Origin: RGIG8775 sp045128735
GTDB taxonomy: Bacteria > Bacillota > Clostridia > Oscillospirales > CAG-272
Direction: 5' to 3'
DNA length: 64,000 nucleotides
Assembly (NCBI GenBank): GCA_045128735.1
Contig: JBGVRT010000120.1
Span: 124,001-188,000 of the forward strand
This document shows positions 16,924 through 25,956 of the stretch, piece by piece. The position numbers and the translations under genes are program-made. The first letter of the stretch is position 1, and every line of letters starts with the position of its first letter. The notes under the pieces are model-generated. The model searched no databases. It saw only the letters and a list, made by a program, of their open reading frames with translations, and was not told the DNA's origin.

Positions 16924-18015
16924 ATGGGAAAGAAATGGAAGGTTGCTGTCGTCGGTTGCGGAAGCTTTGCCAACGGACAGTATTTCAAGAATATATCTAA
17001 AGAAGCAAACGCTGAGTGCGTTGCGGCGGTGGATATCGTGCTTGAGCGTGCTGAGGAGGCTTGCAAAAAATACAATATACCTAACGCATATTCAAGCGTT
17101 TATGAACTTATTGAAAAATGTGATTTTGACATTGTTATCGATGCCGCTTCAATTCAGGCTCACCACGAAATAAATATGGCGGTACTTTCGGCAGGAAAGC
17201 ACCTTGTTACCCAAAAGCCCGCCGCGCCTACGGTAAAACAGCTTACAGAACAGATTGAGCTTGCAAATAAGATGGGCGTGAAGATGGTCTGCGCTCCTAT
17301 TCACCCTATGCGCTACGACCTTAATATCGCTAAGCAGATAATCCGCGACGGCGGTATCGGCAACCCCTACTACGTAAAATGCAATATGTCTCACGGCGGT
17401 CCCGAGTATTTCCAGTACCGCAACGCCGACCCCTCTTGGTTTTTTGAGCCCGGTGCGGGCGCGCTTGTTGATATGGGCGTTCACGGACTTCAGATAGTAA
17501 CCAGCGTGTTTGGCCCCGCAAAGGCATTTTCGTGTATGGCTAAGGTTACTACCCCTGTAAGAGAGGTGCGCTCGGGTAACTTCGACGGTAAGAAAATAAA
17601 GGCTGATATGATACCCGACCACTACGTGATCACACTTGACTACGGAGATGGTAAAATGGCACTTGTGGAGTCGGGTTTCTCTATGAAAAGCAGTAAAGCT
17701 CCGCAGATGGAGATCTTCGGAGATCAGGGAACCATATCCTTTACTGCACCCTATATGACCAACCCGATTCCCGAGGTTTATATGGACTGTCCCGAGCGCG
17801 GAATACGCGGTTGGATGGCTCCTATGCAGTGGACGAAACCGCCTAAAAAGCTTAACAGTCAATGCTGTTGTCTCGGTGACCTTATAGATGCAATAGAGAA
17901 AAATAAGGAGCCTGTTCTTTCACCCGAGCACGCTCGCCACGTCCTTGAAATTATGTGCAAGATTCCCGAGGCTATTATGAGCGGAAACAGAGTTAATCTT
18001 GAAACAACATTTTGA
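16924..18015 (+). CDS. Gfo/Idh/MocA family oxidoreductase 1, QKP variant
   Basis: A 363-residue NAD(P)-dependent sugar dehydrogenase-like protein. The N-terminal Rossmann fold has VVGCGSFANG. The family's EKP motif is changed to QKP (VTQKPAAP), where the Glu/Lys pair positions substrate and cofactor; the Lys is kept. The C-terminal domain keeps DMGVHGLQ with the Asp and His of the active site. The start follows ACGGAGG. It is first in an operon of three such genes (15 and 12 bp gaps). Family members act on inositols, glucosides, N-acetyl sugars or uronates, and the sequence does not tell which. Confidence 0.9.
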   Translation: MGKKWKVAVVGCGSFANGQYFKNISKEANAECVAAVDIVLERAEEACKKYNIPNAYSSVYELIEKCDFDIVIDAASIQAHHEINMAVLSAGKHLVTQKPAAPTVKQLTEQIELANKMGVKMVCAPIHPMRYDLNIAKQIIRDGGIGNPYYVKCNMSHGGPEYFQYRNADPSWFFEPGAGALVDMGVHGLQIVTSVFGPAKAFSCMAKVTTPVREVRSGNFDGKKIKADMIPDHYVITLDYGDGKMALVESGFSMKSSKAPQMEIFGDQGTISFTAPYMTNPIPEVYMDCPERGIRGWMAPMQWTKPPKKLNSQCCCLGDLIDAIEKNKEPVLSPEHARHVLEIMCKIPEAIMSGNRVNLETTF

Positions 18016-18030
18016 TGGGAGAATGATACT

Positions 18031-19110
18031 ATGAGTAAATTGAGAGTTGCCATTTTCGGTTTGGCACACCCACACGCCGCGTCGTTGACAAAAGCATTCA
18101 AGGTGCTTCCCGATGAGGTGGAAATTATCGGATATGCCGAGGTCGGACCTTGCGATGACCAAACACCCGAGGAGCGCTACAGAAATATAGGAAAGCAGGC
18201 TGACGACCTTGAAAGGTTTAAGGATTGGCATCGTCTGCTTGCGCTTGAGCCCGACGTTGCCGTGGTGGCTACAGAAAATTCAATCTGCGCAGATATTGCC
18301 TGCGAGATACTTAAAAAGGGAATTTCTGTCATAAACGAAAAGCCTATGGCGATGAACTATGCCGATGCAAAACGAATGGCTGAGGCCGCAAAAGCGAGCG
18401 GCGCGCACGTTATAACCAACTGGCCCATCGCGTGGTTCCCGTCTTTTAATCTTGCCAAGAAGCTTCTTGACGACGGCGTTGTGGGTAAGCCTATGCGCGT
18501 TGTTTACCGCAGTCCTGCTACATGGGGACCTTATTCCTATGGAAAAAACAATACACCTCCCCCCATTGAGTGGCTAAATAAGACTTGGTGGTATAGAAAA
18601 GAGTGCGGAGGAGGCTCACTTCTCGACTATGCTTGCTACGGTGCAATACTCACCACCTATATGTTCGGTAAAAAGGCACTCCGCGTCAGCGGAATCACAA
18701 AGCAGTTCTGTACTGCGGAGACCTCGGTAGAGGATTACAGCGCGATGATACTCGACTTTGGAGACGGCGTTGGACTTCTTGAAGGCTCTTGGTCAAGCTT
18801 CAATCCCGCAGAGATACCCTCGGGCCCAATTATCTACGGTACAGAGGGCGTAATCGTTTGCGACAGACATTCAAATCTGCTCAAAATATACAAAGGCAAT
18901 AGCCATGCGCCCATTGAACCCGTTGAGGTAATAGATTGCTCTGAAATGCCGGAACTCAAGGCAGACCTTGGTAGAAATATCCTCGACTTTTTGTTGGGCA
19001 AGGGCAAGCTTCATCCTATGCTTGAAACAGAGATCAATCTTGCTGTTTGCGCTACGCTTGACGCGGGAAGAAGATCCGCCGAGCAGGGCATAACAGCCGA
19101 CGTAGAATAA
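18031..19110 (+). CDS. Gfo/Idh/MocA family oxidoreductase 2, Tyr-for-His subfamily
   Basis: A 359-residue member of the same superfamily but a different branch. The Rossmann start is FGLAHPHA instead of the usual GxGxxG. EKP is intact (NEKPMAM). The family's DxxxH active-site motif reads LLDYACYG, so a Tyr replaces the His. It shares TWW...GGGS/V-LD-ACYG and the -IPSGP- segment with the fourth oxidoreductase at 22564, so those two are sister paralogues. It could act as a partner of the other dehydrogenases, or use an altered mechanism. Substrate unknown. Confidence 0.88.
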   Translation: MSKLRVAIFGLAHPHAASLTKAFKVLPDEVEIIGYAEVGPCDDQTPEERYRNIGKQADDLERFKDWHRLLALEPDVAVVATENSICADIACEILKKGISVINEKPMAMNYADAKRMAEAAKASGAHVITNWPIAWFPSFNLAKKLLDDGVVGKPMRVVYRSPATWGPYSYGKNNTPPPIEWLNKTWWYRKECGGGSLLDYACYGAILTTYMFGKKALRVSGITKQFCTAETSVEDYSAMILDFGDGVGLLEGSWSSFNPAEIPSGPIIYGTEGVIVCDRHSNLLKIYKGNSHAPIEPVEVIDCSEMPELKADLGRNILDFLLGKGKLHPMLETEINLAVCATLDAGRRSAEQGITADVE

Positions 19111-19122
19111 AGGAGAATGAAT

Positions 19123-20244
19123 ATGAAAAAATTGAGAGTTGCAATAATCGGAACGGGAATGATCGCCAACAGTGCACATTTTCCCGCGCTTAACATACTT
19201 CGCGAGGAAGGTCTTGTTGAAGTCGTCGGCGTTGCCGATATTCGTGAAATTGCCGCAAAGGAAACCGCGGCGAGACACGGTGTTCCAAATTGGTACACAG
19301 ATCCTCAGAAGATGCTTGACGAGCTTCATCCCGATTTCGTTGCGGTCTGCACACCAAATATGTACCATAAGGAATGGACAATAAAAGCACTTAAGGCAGG
19401 TGCGCACGTGGCTTGTGAAAAGCCAATCGCTCTTACGGTTGCGGATGCCGAGGAGATGTGGGCAAGCGCAAAGGAATGCGGAAAGATGCTTTTCCCCTGC
19501 CAATGTATGAGATGGCGTAACTATATGCAACAGTCAAAGGAGCTTGTCGCGGCGGGCGAGCTGGGTGAAGTCTATTTCTCGGATATTGAATTTATCAGAC
19601 GAATTGGCGTTCCTACCTGGGGAATGTTTCATATGAAGGAGCATAACTACGGCGGTCCCTTCTGTGACCTGGGTGTTCATCTTATTGACTCACTTCTTTG
19701 GATAGTTGGTGACAAAAAGGTTGAGGCTGTTTCGGGAAGCACGTACACCAAAATCGCAAATCAGGGAAATGACGTTCTTCTCAGCATTGCGGAGAGTGGT
19801 GCGTATGATGGTACGTTTACCCCTCGTCCTTACGACTATAAGGAGTTCAACGTTGAGGATTTCTCCACGGGATTTATGCGCCTTGAGGGCGGAATGAGTG
19901 TCAACTTCAAGTTTTCATGGGCAATAAATCTTCCAACCACCAACCTTAATATGGTTATCTGCGGTGATAAGGGCGGTCTTTCGGTAAATAAAGAGCTGCT
20001 TTACAAAAATATAGGCAGATATCAGGCTGAAAGTGAAATGAAGTGGTTTGATAACGGACAGTACAGGGGCGTGCCCTTTGAACAGCACAGATATATGTAC
20101 AGAAATATCATCAATACTATTGCGGGTAAGGAAGAATATCTTATCAAGAAACACCAGAATATCGAGGTTACAAAGGCTATCGAGTGCTTCTACCGCTCCG
20201 CAGAGCTTGGACGCGAGGTCAGAGCTGAGGAGCTTGCAAAATAA
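19123..20244 (+). CDS. Gfo/Idh/MocA family oxidoreductase 3, canonical
   Basis: A 373-residue canonical member: IIGTGMIANS (cofactor loop), CEKPIAL (catalytic Lys) and FCDLGVHLIDS with the active-site Asp and His. I chose the ATG at 19123, six bases after AGGAGA, over an ATG two codons upstream that touches the ribosome binding site. It ends the three-gene operon. By family it oxidises a hydroxyl of a sugar, cyclitol or glycoside with NAD(P). Confidence 0.9.
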   Translation: MKKLRVAIIGTGMIANSAHFPALNILREEGLVEVVGVADIREIAAKETAARHGVPNWYTDPQKMLDELHPDFVAVCTPNMYHKEWTIKALKAGAHVACEKPIALTVADAEEMWASAKECGKMLFPCQCMRWRNYMQQSKELVAAGELGEVYFSDIEFIRRIGVPTWGMFHMKEHNYGGPFCDLGVHLIDSLLWIVGDKKVEAVSGSTYTKIANQGNDVLLSIAESGAYDGTFTPRPYDYKEFNVEDFSTGFMRLEGGMSVNFKFSWAINLPTTNLNMVICGDKGGLSVNKELLYKNIGRYQAESEMKWFDNGQYRGVPFEQHRYMYRNIINTIAGKEEYLIKKHQNIEVTKAIECFYRSAELGREVRAEELAK

Positions 20245-20268
20245 TATGAAAATAATATCGTGAAAATA

Positions 20269-20297
20269 TTGCCAAAGCCTTGAATTTGTGTTATAAT
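20269..20297 (+). promoter_or_regulatory. Promoter before the MBL-fold gene
   Basis: TTGCCA (20269-20274), 17 bp, TATAAT (20292-20297), 19 bp before the start codon. It opens a second transcription unit leading to the glycyl radical enzyme. Confidence 0.75.
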
Positions 20298-20316
20298 TGA
20301 GACGAGGTAAATCATT

Positions 20317-21078
20317 ATGAAAATACATTTTTTAGGTACGTGCTCGGGTACAGACCCTATGCCCGACAGAAATCACGCGTCTTGGGTACTTGAGGTAGAC
20401 GACAAGCTTTATTTTTTCGATGCGGGGGAGTGTTGCTCGCGCAGTGCTCATCTTAGCGGACTTGACGTGCTGACAATGAAGGCGGTGTTTGTTTCGCACC
20501 CTCACATCGATCACATAGGCGGACTTTCAAACCTTGTGTGGCTGGTTGAAAAAATGAGAGGCAGAACAAAACAGCTTCCGAAGCACGGCGGCTTTGACCT
20601 TTACCTGCCCGATCTGGACGTCTGGAACGGTGTTTGCTGTATGCTCAAATACAGTGCCGCAGCACTTGGAAAGAATTATTCCGTGACTCCCCACCTCGTT
20701 TCGGACGGCGTTGTCTGCGACGACGGAACGATCAAGGTTACGGCGTATCATAACAAGCACATAAAGAACGCTGATTGCTCGTTCAGCTATCTTATTGAGT
20801 GTGAGGGAAAAAGAATCGTTTATTCGGGCGATATCAAGTCATATTCAGAGCTTGACGAGGCAATAGGCGAGCATTGCGACGCGATTATCTGCGAGACGGC
20901 TCACCATATTTTTGACGAGACCTGCGAGTATCTTAATAGCAAAAATATAGACAGAATTTTTTACAGCCACCATTGCAGAGATATTATTAACGCTCCCGAT
21001 GATTACCGAAAAATCGTTGAAAGCCGTTTCGGCGGAAAGGCGTTGATCTGCGAGGACGGGGATATAACTGAAATATGA
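20317..21078 (+). CDS. Metallo-beta-lactamase-fold hydrolase
   Basis: A 253-residue protein of the RNase Z/phosphodiesterase-like branch of the MBL superfamily. It has the zinc signature SHPHIDHIGG, a further His in the C-terminal half (SHHCRDI), and the Asp ligand in VYSGDIKS. It overlaps the next gene by 4 bp (ATGA). Its place in a sugar locus suggests a small phosphoester, lactone or cyclic substrate rather than tRNA, but this is inference. Cytoplasmic. Confidence 0.85.
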   Translation: MKIHFLGTCSGTDPMPDRNHASWVLEVDDKLYFFDAGECCSRSAHLSGLDVLTMKAVFVSHPHIDHIGGLSNLVWLVEKMRGRTKQLPKHGGFDLYLPDLDVWNGVCCMLKYSAAALGKNYSVTPHLVSDGVVCDDGTIKVTAYHNKHIKNADCSFSYLIECEGKRIVYSGDIKSYSELDEAIGEHCDAIICETAHHIFDETCEYLNSKNIDRIFYSHHCRDIINAPDDYRKIVESRFGGKALICEDGDITEI

Positions 21079-22552
21079 AAATAGCTTTCTTGTGCGATAT
21101 GCACCTGCCCGAAAGTAAAAGCTCTCCTCAATACGCGTTTTTTACCGCGCAGTAGATCAGATGCGCCGCGATGGCGTTACTACGGTGATAAATCTCGGAG
21201 ATACCAATTCCTTTGGTGAGATTTCCGTTTTTGAGGATTATATTTCCGAAATGCGCGGATTTGACAGCTATTATGTTTTTGGAAACGCCGAGGTTCGTGA
21301 CATCGATACCCTTGAAAAAATGCACTCTCTGAAAACAGATCCTTGTTTCAAGGTGGGAAAGCGAACCTTTCTCGGCATAAATACCCCCTACGCCGATAAT
21401 GATGAAAAGGACCGCGCAAGACTTGAAGCCCTTGAGGATGGTGACGTTGTATTCTTACATCACTATTTGAAAAGTCTCCATAAGGATAGCCGAGCTTTTT
21501 TTGTCGGTCTGCTTGAAAGAAAAAAACTTACCGTCTTTCACGGGCACGCACATTATTCCATAAATGAAACGGTGGGGCGAAGTCACGTCTATGGACTTCG
21601 TGCCCTTGATCCCGATAAGTCGGTTGGAAATTATCCTTGCATAACCTACGCTGAAGTTACAGATGAAAGCATTGAACTTGAGGAAAAACTATTTGTCGTC
21701 GGAAGTGCCGCGTTTGATGTCAGATATTACTTTGGAATTTCTTGTGTCGATAATAAAAAAGACATAAGCTACGCTATTGAAAACAGTGTTGGAAATCTCG
21801 AAATCCGTTGCAGAAGCGCTAAAGACGTCGATTATTCGGCAATTTCGTTGATTGAAAAATGGCGTGCTTGCAGCGGTCGTTATCTTTCGCTTCATATGCC
21901 CGATATAAAATACTGTGACGGTGAATTCTCGGGCGTGGATAAATGGTATGCCGCCCTTGAATTTGCTAAAGCTCTCGGTGTAAACGGAGTTACAATTCAT
22001 CCGCCGGTAGCAAGTCGGCTTGAAATGAAGAACGGTGCTGTATACGGTGAATTTTTGCGGTATTACGCAGATGCTGTAAGATTTTTAGGCGCCGGCGTAG
22101 TCGTCGGCATTGAAAATATGCATATGAGTAAAGGCGAGATAAACGACGGCTCTTGCAGATTCGGGGTTTGCCCCGAGGAGGTTTCTTTGTGGATAGATGC
22201 GATCAATGAAGAACTGGGAGATCCCGAAAGGGTAGGACATGTTCTTGACGTCGGACACGCGAGAAATAACGGAATTATCGCAAGTACCAATCCCGTGGGG
22301 CGTTGGTATGAAAAGATGGGTAAGCGAACGGTGGCTTACCATATTCACCAAGCGGTAATGGAAAACGGCGAGATGAAAAATCACCGAGCCATTGAAAATT
22401 GGTTTGGTCCGATGATATCCTATGTGTCATTTTTATATGCATGGGAGACCGAAATGATAAACCGTGTACCTGTGTTCCTCGAGGTCAGAGGCGCAGAAAA
22501 TTACGAAAAAAGCCTTAGGGCATTTGAAAAAAACTTTAATGAGAAGATTTGA
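21075..22552 (+). CDS. Calcineurin-like phosphoesterase fused to a TIM-barrel sugar isomerase-like domain, frameshifted
   Basis: Reading from the ATG at 21075 gives MKIAFLCDMHLPESKSS, a metallophosphoesterase N-terminus, but the frame stops at 21153. The rest of that domain (GDTNS, GNAE, HGHAHYS) and a second domain of the xylose isomerase-like sugar phosphate isomerase/epimerase type (IHPP, GIENMH, HVLDVGHARN, YHIHQ) continue to 22552 in another frame. Adding one T to the T6 run at 21138-21143 joins them perfectly (FFYRAVDQMRRDG). So this is a two-domain fusion of about 493 residues with a one-base deletion: a true mutation, a homopolymer sequencing error or a slippery site. If the break is real, a shorter product could start at the ATG at 21161. 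Confidence 0.8.
21138..21143 (+). other. T6 homopolymer at the frameshift
   Basis: Six T residues mark where the reading frame of the phosphoesterase-isomerase fusion shifts. One more T would restore the full-length protein. The in-frame TAG lies ten bases downstream. Confidence 0.7.
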
Positions 22553-22563
22553 TTGGAGAGAAT

Positions 22564-23661
22564 ATGATTAAAGCAGTTATAATAGGCTTTTCACATATGC
22601 ACTGTAACGAGATCGCGCTTTATATAAGCGAGGAGCCCAATACCGAGCTTGTGGGTATAGCCGACGTAAAAAGCGATCTCGAGCCCATCCACGCATACAC
22701 ATATACACCTGCGTGGAATCTCGAAAACGTGAGAAAAAATTACTGTTCAAATTACTATGGCGATTACAGAGAAATGCTTGATGAACTCAAACCCGACATC
22801 GCGTTTATCCTTTGCGAAAATGCGCAGAAGCCTGAGGTGGTCGAGGAGTGCGCCAAGCGCGGCGTAAACGTCTCGATAGAAAAGCCCATCGCCACAAGCA
22901 TAGAGGAAGCCGAAAAAATACGCGCAAGCGTAGAAAAATACGGCATAGAGGCAGTTGTGAACTGGCCCGTTATTTGGCGCGGTTACGTGCATAAAATGAA
23001 AGCGGCGGTAGATTCGGGAATTGTCGGAAAGCCCCTCAAGCTTCGCTACATTAACGGTCACACAGGCCCTCTCGGTAAGGGCGCAAAGCACAGGGGAGTG
23101 TCTCACAACGTTGAGGAAATAACCGACGGTGAGCGCGCTAAAACCTGGTGGCATAAGCTTGACCACGGCGGAGGAGTTTTCCTTGATATTGCCTGCTACG
23201 GCTGTTTCTTCTCGCGTTGGTTTTTCGGTGATGATGCAGATGCCGTAATGTCCTACGGTGCAAACCTCAACACGCCTTTCGGCGATACCGAGGATAATTT
23301 TGCCGCAATTATCAAGTACGACGGCAGAATGTCTGTTATTGAGGGCACTTGGACTACGCCCCGCGCGGTTATCCCCTCGGGACCTATGCTTATATGCTCC
23401 GACGGAGTTATAATGTGTACGGGCGGCGCTGAGAACGCCCCCGACGTAAAGGTTTACGATATGTTTGGAAACGAGCTTGAGATTCCCGACGTTGCGCTTG
23501 ACGGCAGATATAAGAATATGCCGAGTCAGTACGCAGACCACGTTGTAAACGGTACACCTATCCATGAAATGCTGACTCTTGAAGCCAATATGGACGTTAT
23601 GGCGCTCCTTGACGGTGCTATAAAGAGCTCGGCAAGCGGAAAAGAGGAGAAAATAAAGTAA
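22564..23661 (+). CDS. Gfo/Idh/MocA family oxidoreductase 4, Tyr-for-His subfamily
   Basis: A 365-residue sister of oxidoreductase 2: N-terminus IGFSHMHC without GxGxxG, intact EKPIATS, NWPV in place of NWPI, TWWHKLDHGGG and LDIACYG, with Tyr where most members have the active-site His. The ATG at 22564 follows GGAGAG; an upstream TTG in frame has no ribosome binding site. Its stop overlaps the glycyl radical enzyme start (TAATG), so both products are made together. This coupling suggests that its substrate or product is shared with the radical enzyme. Confidence 0.9.
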   Translation: MIKAVIIGFSHMHCNEIALYISEEPNTELVGIADVKSDLEPIHAYTYTPAWNLENVRKNYCSNYYGDYREMLDELKPDIAFILCENAQKPEVVEECAKRGVNVSIEKPIATSIEEAEKIRASVEKYGIEAVVNWPVIWRGYVHKMKAAVDSGIVGKPLKLRYINGHTGPLGKGAKHRGVSHNVEEITDGERAKTWWHKLDHGGGVFLDIACYGCFFSRWFFGDDADAVMSYGANLNTPFGDTEDNFAAIIKYDGRMSVIEGTWTTPRAVIPSGPMLICSDGVIMCTGGAENAPDVKVYDMFGNELEIPDVALDGRYKNMPSQYADHVVNGTPIHEMLTLEANMDVMALLDGAIKSSASGKEEKIK

Positions 23662-25877
23662 TGTATACATATGCTGAACGACTCAAAGCGATGCGTGATA
23701 CCAAGATAAGCCATACCCTGCAAAAGCGTAAGCAGAACGGATATACCGACCTTGACGATTTCGGTACTGTTCCGATTTCGGAGGGCTATTGCGTAGAGCC
23801 TTGGTATAACAGCACCAACGGAAGCTTTTACGGCTATGACGGAATGTGCGAAAACTTTGTCAGAGTCATAAACGCTCACGTACCATATATCGACAAAAAT
23901 GAAATGCTTTGCGGCAGATGGCGCGATATGCTTGTAAATTACCGCGGCGACCTTCACTATATGCCAGATTGGCTTAAGAATAATCTTAAAAATCTTGAGT
24001 TTATAAAGAACGGCGCGACTAATCAATGGAGCAAGCGTTGGGATGAGCAGAGATTTCCGTACGACCACTTAAAGCCGCTTCAGGCAAAATATAATATTAC
24101 AACGGGTATCGACGGCGACGCCCATTTTGCCTGCGATTACAAAATAGGCTTCGAGCTCGGCTTTGGCGGCTTGCTTGAAAAGCTCCGTAAGTACAGAGAG
24201 TTAAATCCCGATAAAAAGGCTTTCTACGATGCCGAGGAGCGTACGTTAGGCGCAATAATCGACTTTGTTGACCGACACTGCACGGCACTTAAAGAAATGA
24301 TTTCGCAGGAGATGAACGAGGCGGTAAGGGCTAACCTTGAGGGAATGCTTGAGACTTGTGAAAACGTTAAGTACGGTGCTCCCAAGACTCTCCGTGAGGC
24401 TTGCCAATGGACGGCGTTCTTTAACTGCGCGTCGCGTATCTATACCCGTGACGGTGCCGGATTTCAGCTTGACGTCCTGCTTTACCCTTTCTACGAAAAC
24501 GACGTAAAAGAGGGAAGAATTGACGATGAAACAGCAAAGTTCCTTATAGCAAATCTTCTGCTTATCGACCCTCATTATTATCAGATCTCGGGTGTTGACG
24601 AGAACGATAAGGATATGACAAATCATTTGTCGTATCTCATTCTCGAAGCGGCGGATTCAATAAATATCGCCTGCAACCTTACTGTGCGCGTTCACGAGAA
24701 CTGTGACCGAGAATTCCTAAAAAAAGCCGTTTATTATCTGCTTAAAAACAAAAACGGATGGCCGCGATTCTGTAACGATAAGGCGCTTGCCGAGGGATAT
24801 ATGCGTAACGGCATAGATAAAAAGACGGCACGCGAGCGCATTGCTGTGGGATGCAACTGGATGTGCGTTCCCGGAAAAGAATTTCCAATGAACGACACAG
24901 TAAAAATAAATATTGCCAAGGTAATGGAGGAGGCTCTCAAGGATATGCGCGCCGAGAAAGAACGCAGCACCGAAAGGCTTTATGAGCTTTACCTTGATCA
25001 CCTTAAGATCGCGATAGAGACCACCGCCGCAGGTATCAACCACCATATAGACCACGCGTGGGAGGTAACCCCCGAGCTTGTGATGAATCTCCTTATGCAC
25101 AACACACTTGAGCGCGGAGAGGATATTTCGCAGTGCGCTCAGCTTTATACGGTAGGAGTTGACGGTGCGGGTCTTGCGGTCGTTGCCGATTCCTTTGCGG
25201 CTCTTGTTACACGTGTTGAGAAGGAAAAACGCATCACGTGGGACGAGATGTATGAGGCACTTGACAGCGACTTTGCCGACGAACGTATCAGAGTTATGAT
25301 GCAGAACTCTCCGAGATATTGCCACGGAAATACAGTAGCCGACGAGTGGGCGCTCAGGCTTACCGATAGCTGGGTGTCTATGATAAAAGCGCAGAAAATG
25401 CCCGAGGGCAGACAGCTTATTCCGGGCTGGTTCAGCTGGGCGAGAACTATTGAATACGGCTCAAAGGTTGGCGCAACGCCAAACGGAAGAAGAAGCGGAG
25501 AGCCTATTTCTCACGGCGCAAATCCCAATCCGCACTTCCGCAAAGACGGGGCACCATCGGCACAGTCCAATGGCATAGCGGCAGTTCAGTGCGGATATGG
25601 AAATACCGCACCTCTGCAGATTGAGTTTGACCCTATGATAACTATTGAGGAGGGCGGAGTAGATGCGGTACTTAACCTCATCGAAGGTCACTTCAAGAGG
25701 GGCGGAACGCTTATAAATATCAACGTTCTTGACGGCGATAAGCTTCTCGCCGCCAATGAAAACCCCGATCTTTATCCCGACCTTGTTGTGCGTGTTACGG
25801 GCTTCACCGCCTACTTCGCATCACTTTCCCCCGGCTTCAGACAGCTTGTGGTTGACAGATTCCTCAAGGGAATTTAA
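23661..25877 (+). CDS. Glycyl radical enzyme of unassigned specificity (PFL-like)
   Basis: A 738-residue member of the pyruvate formate-lyase/diol dehydratase superfamily. The C-terminal glycyl radical loop RVTGFTAYF places the radical on Gly714. The active-site Cys is likely Cys398 in AVGCNWMCVPG; dehydratase-type members usually show GCVE, so the Glu next to the Cys is missing here and a second Cys follows at 402. The length is somewhat shorter than the typical 780-850. Such enzymes need a radical SAM activase, and none is in this window. It ends the operon just before a terminator. Oxygen-sensitive, cytoplasmic. From its neighbours the substrate is probably a sugar or cyclitol derivative; a C-O or C-C cleavage is inferred only. 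Confidence 0.88.
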   Translation: MYTYAERLKAMRDTKISHTLQKRKQNGYTDLDDFGTVPISEGYCVEPWYNSTNGSFYGYDGMCENFVRVINAHVPYIDKNEMLCGRWRDMLVNYRGDLHYMPDWLKNNLKNLEFIKNGATNQWSKRWDEQRFPYDHLKPLQAKYNITTGIDGDAHFACDYKIGFELGFGGLLEKLRKYRELNPDKKAFYDAEERTLGAIIDFVDRHCTALKEMISQEMNEAVRANLEGMLETCENVKYGAPKTLREACQWTAFFNCASRIYTRDGAGFQLDVLLYPFYENDVKEGRIDDETAKFLIANLLLIDPHYYQISGVDENDKDMTNHLSYLILEAADSINIACNLTVRVHENCDREFLKKAVYYLLKNKNGWPRFCNDKALAEGYMRNGIDKKTARERIAVGCNWMCVPGKEFPMNDTVKINIAKVMEEALKDMRAEKERSTERLYELYLDHLKIAIETTAAGINHHIDHAWEVTPELVMNLLMHNTLERGEDISQCAQLYTVGVDGAGLAVVADSFAALVTRVEKEKRITWDEMYEALDSDFADERIRVMMQNSPRYCHGNTVADEWALRLTDSWVSMIKAQKMPEGRQLIPGWFSWARTIEYGSKVGATPNGRRSGEPISHGANPNPHFRKDGAPSAQSNGIAAVQCGYGNTAPLQIEFDPMITIEEGGVDAVLNLIEGHFKRGGTLININVLDGDKLLAANENPDLYPDLVVRVTGFTAYFASLSPGFRQLVVDRFLKGI

Positions 25878-25879
25878 CG

Positions 25880-25909
25880 AAAGCTCCGACCTTTTCGGTC
25901 GGAGCTTTT
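25880..25909 (+). terminator. Terminator after the glycyl radical enzyme
   Basis: AAAGCTCCGACC and GGTCGGAGCTTTT form a 12-bp stem with a U run, three bases after the stop codon. Confidence 0.92.
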
Positions 25910-25927
25910 AATATTAGTAGAAATGTG

Positions 25928-25956
25928 TTGACAAAACCTGATTTTAGTGATATACT
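25928..25956 (+). promoter_or_regulatory. Sigma-A promoter of the giant glycoside hydrolase gene
   Basis: TTGACA (25928-25933), 17 bp, TATACT (25951-25956). The start site predicted from it rules out the upstream part of the open frame as coding and supports the GTG at 26037. Confidence 0.85.

Noticed and set aside
20317..21078. MBL-fold protein considered as RNase Z
   Set aside because: The metal motif fits the superfamily, but the gene sits in a sugar operon and I see no flexible-arm insertion, so a tRNA role is not supported.
22747..23670. Minus-strand open frame of 307 codons over the fourth dehydrogenase
   Set aside because: Antisense of a complete Gfo/Idh gene, no recognisable domain or start signal.
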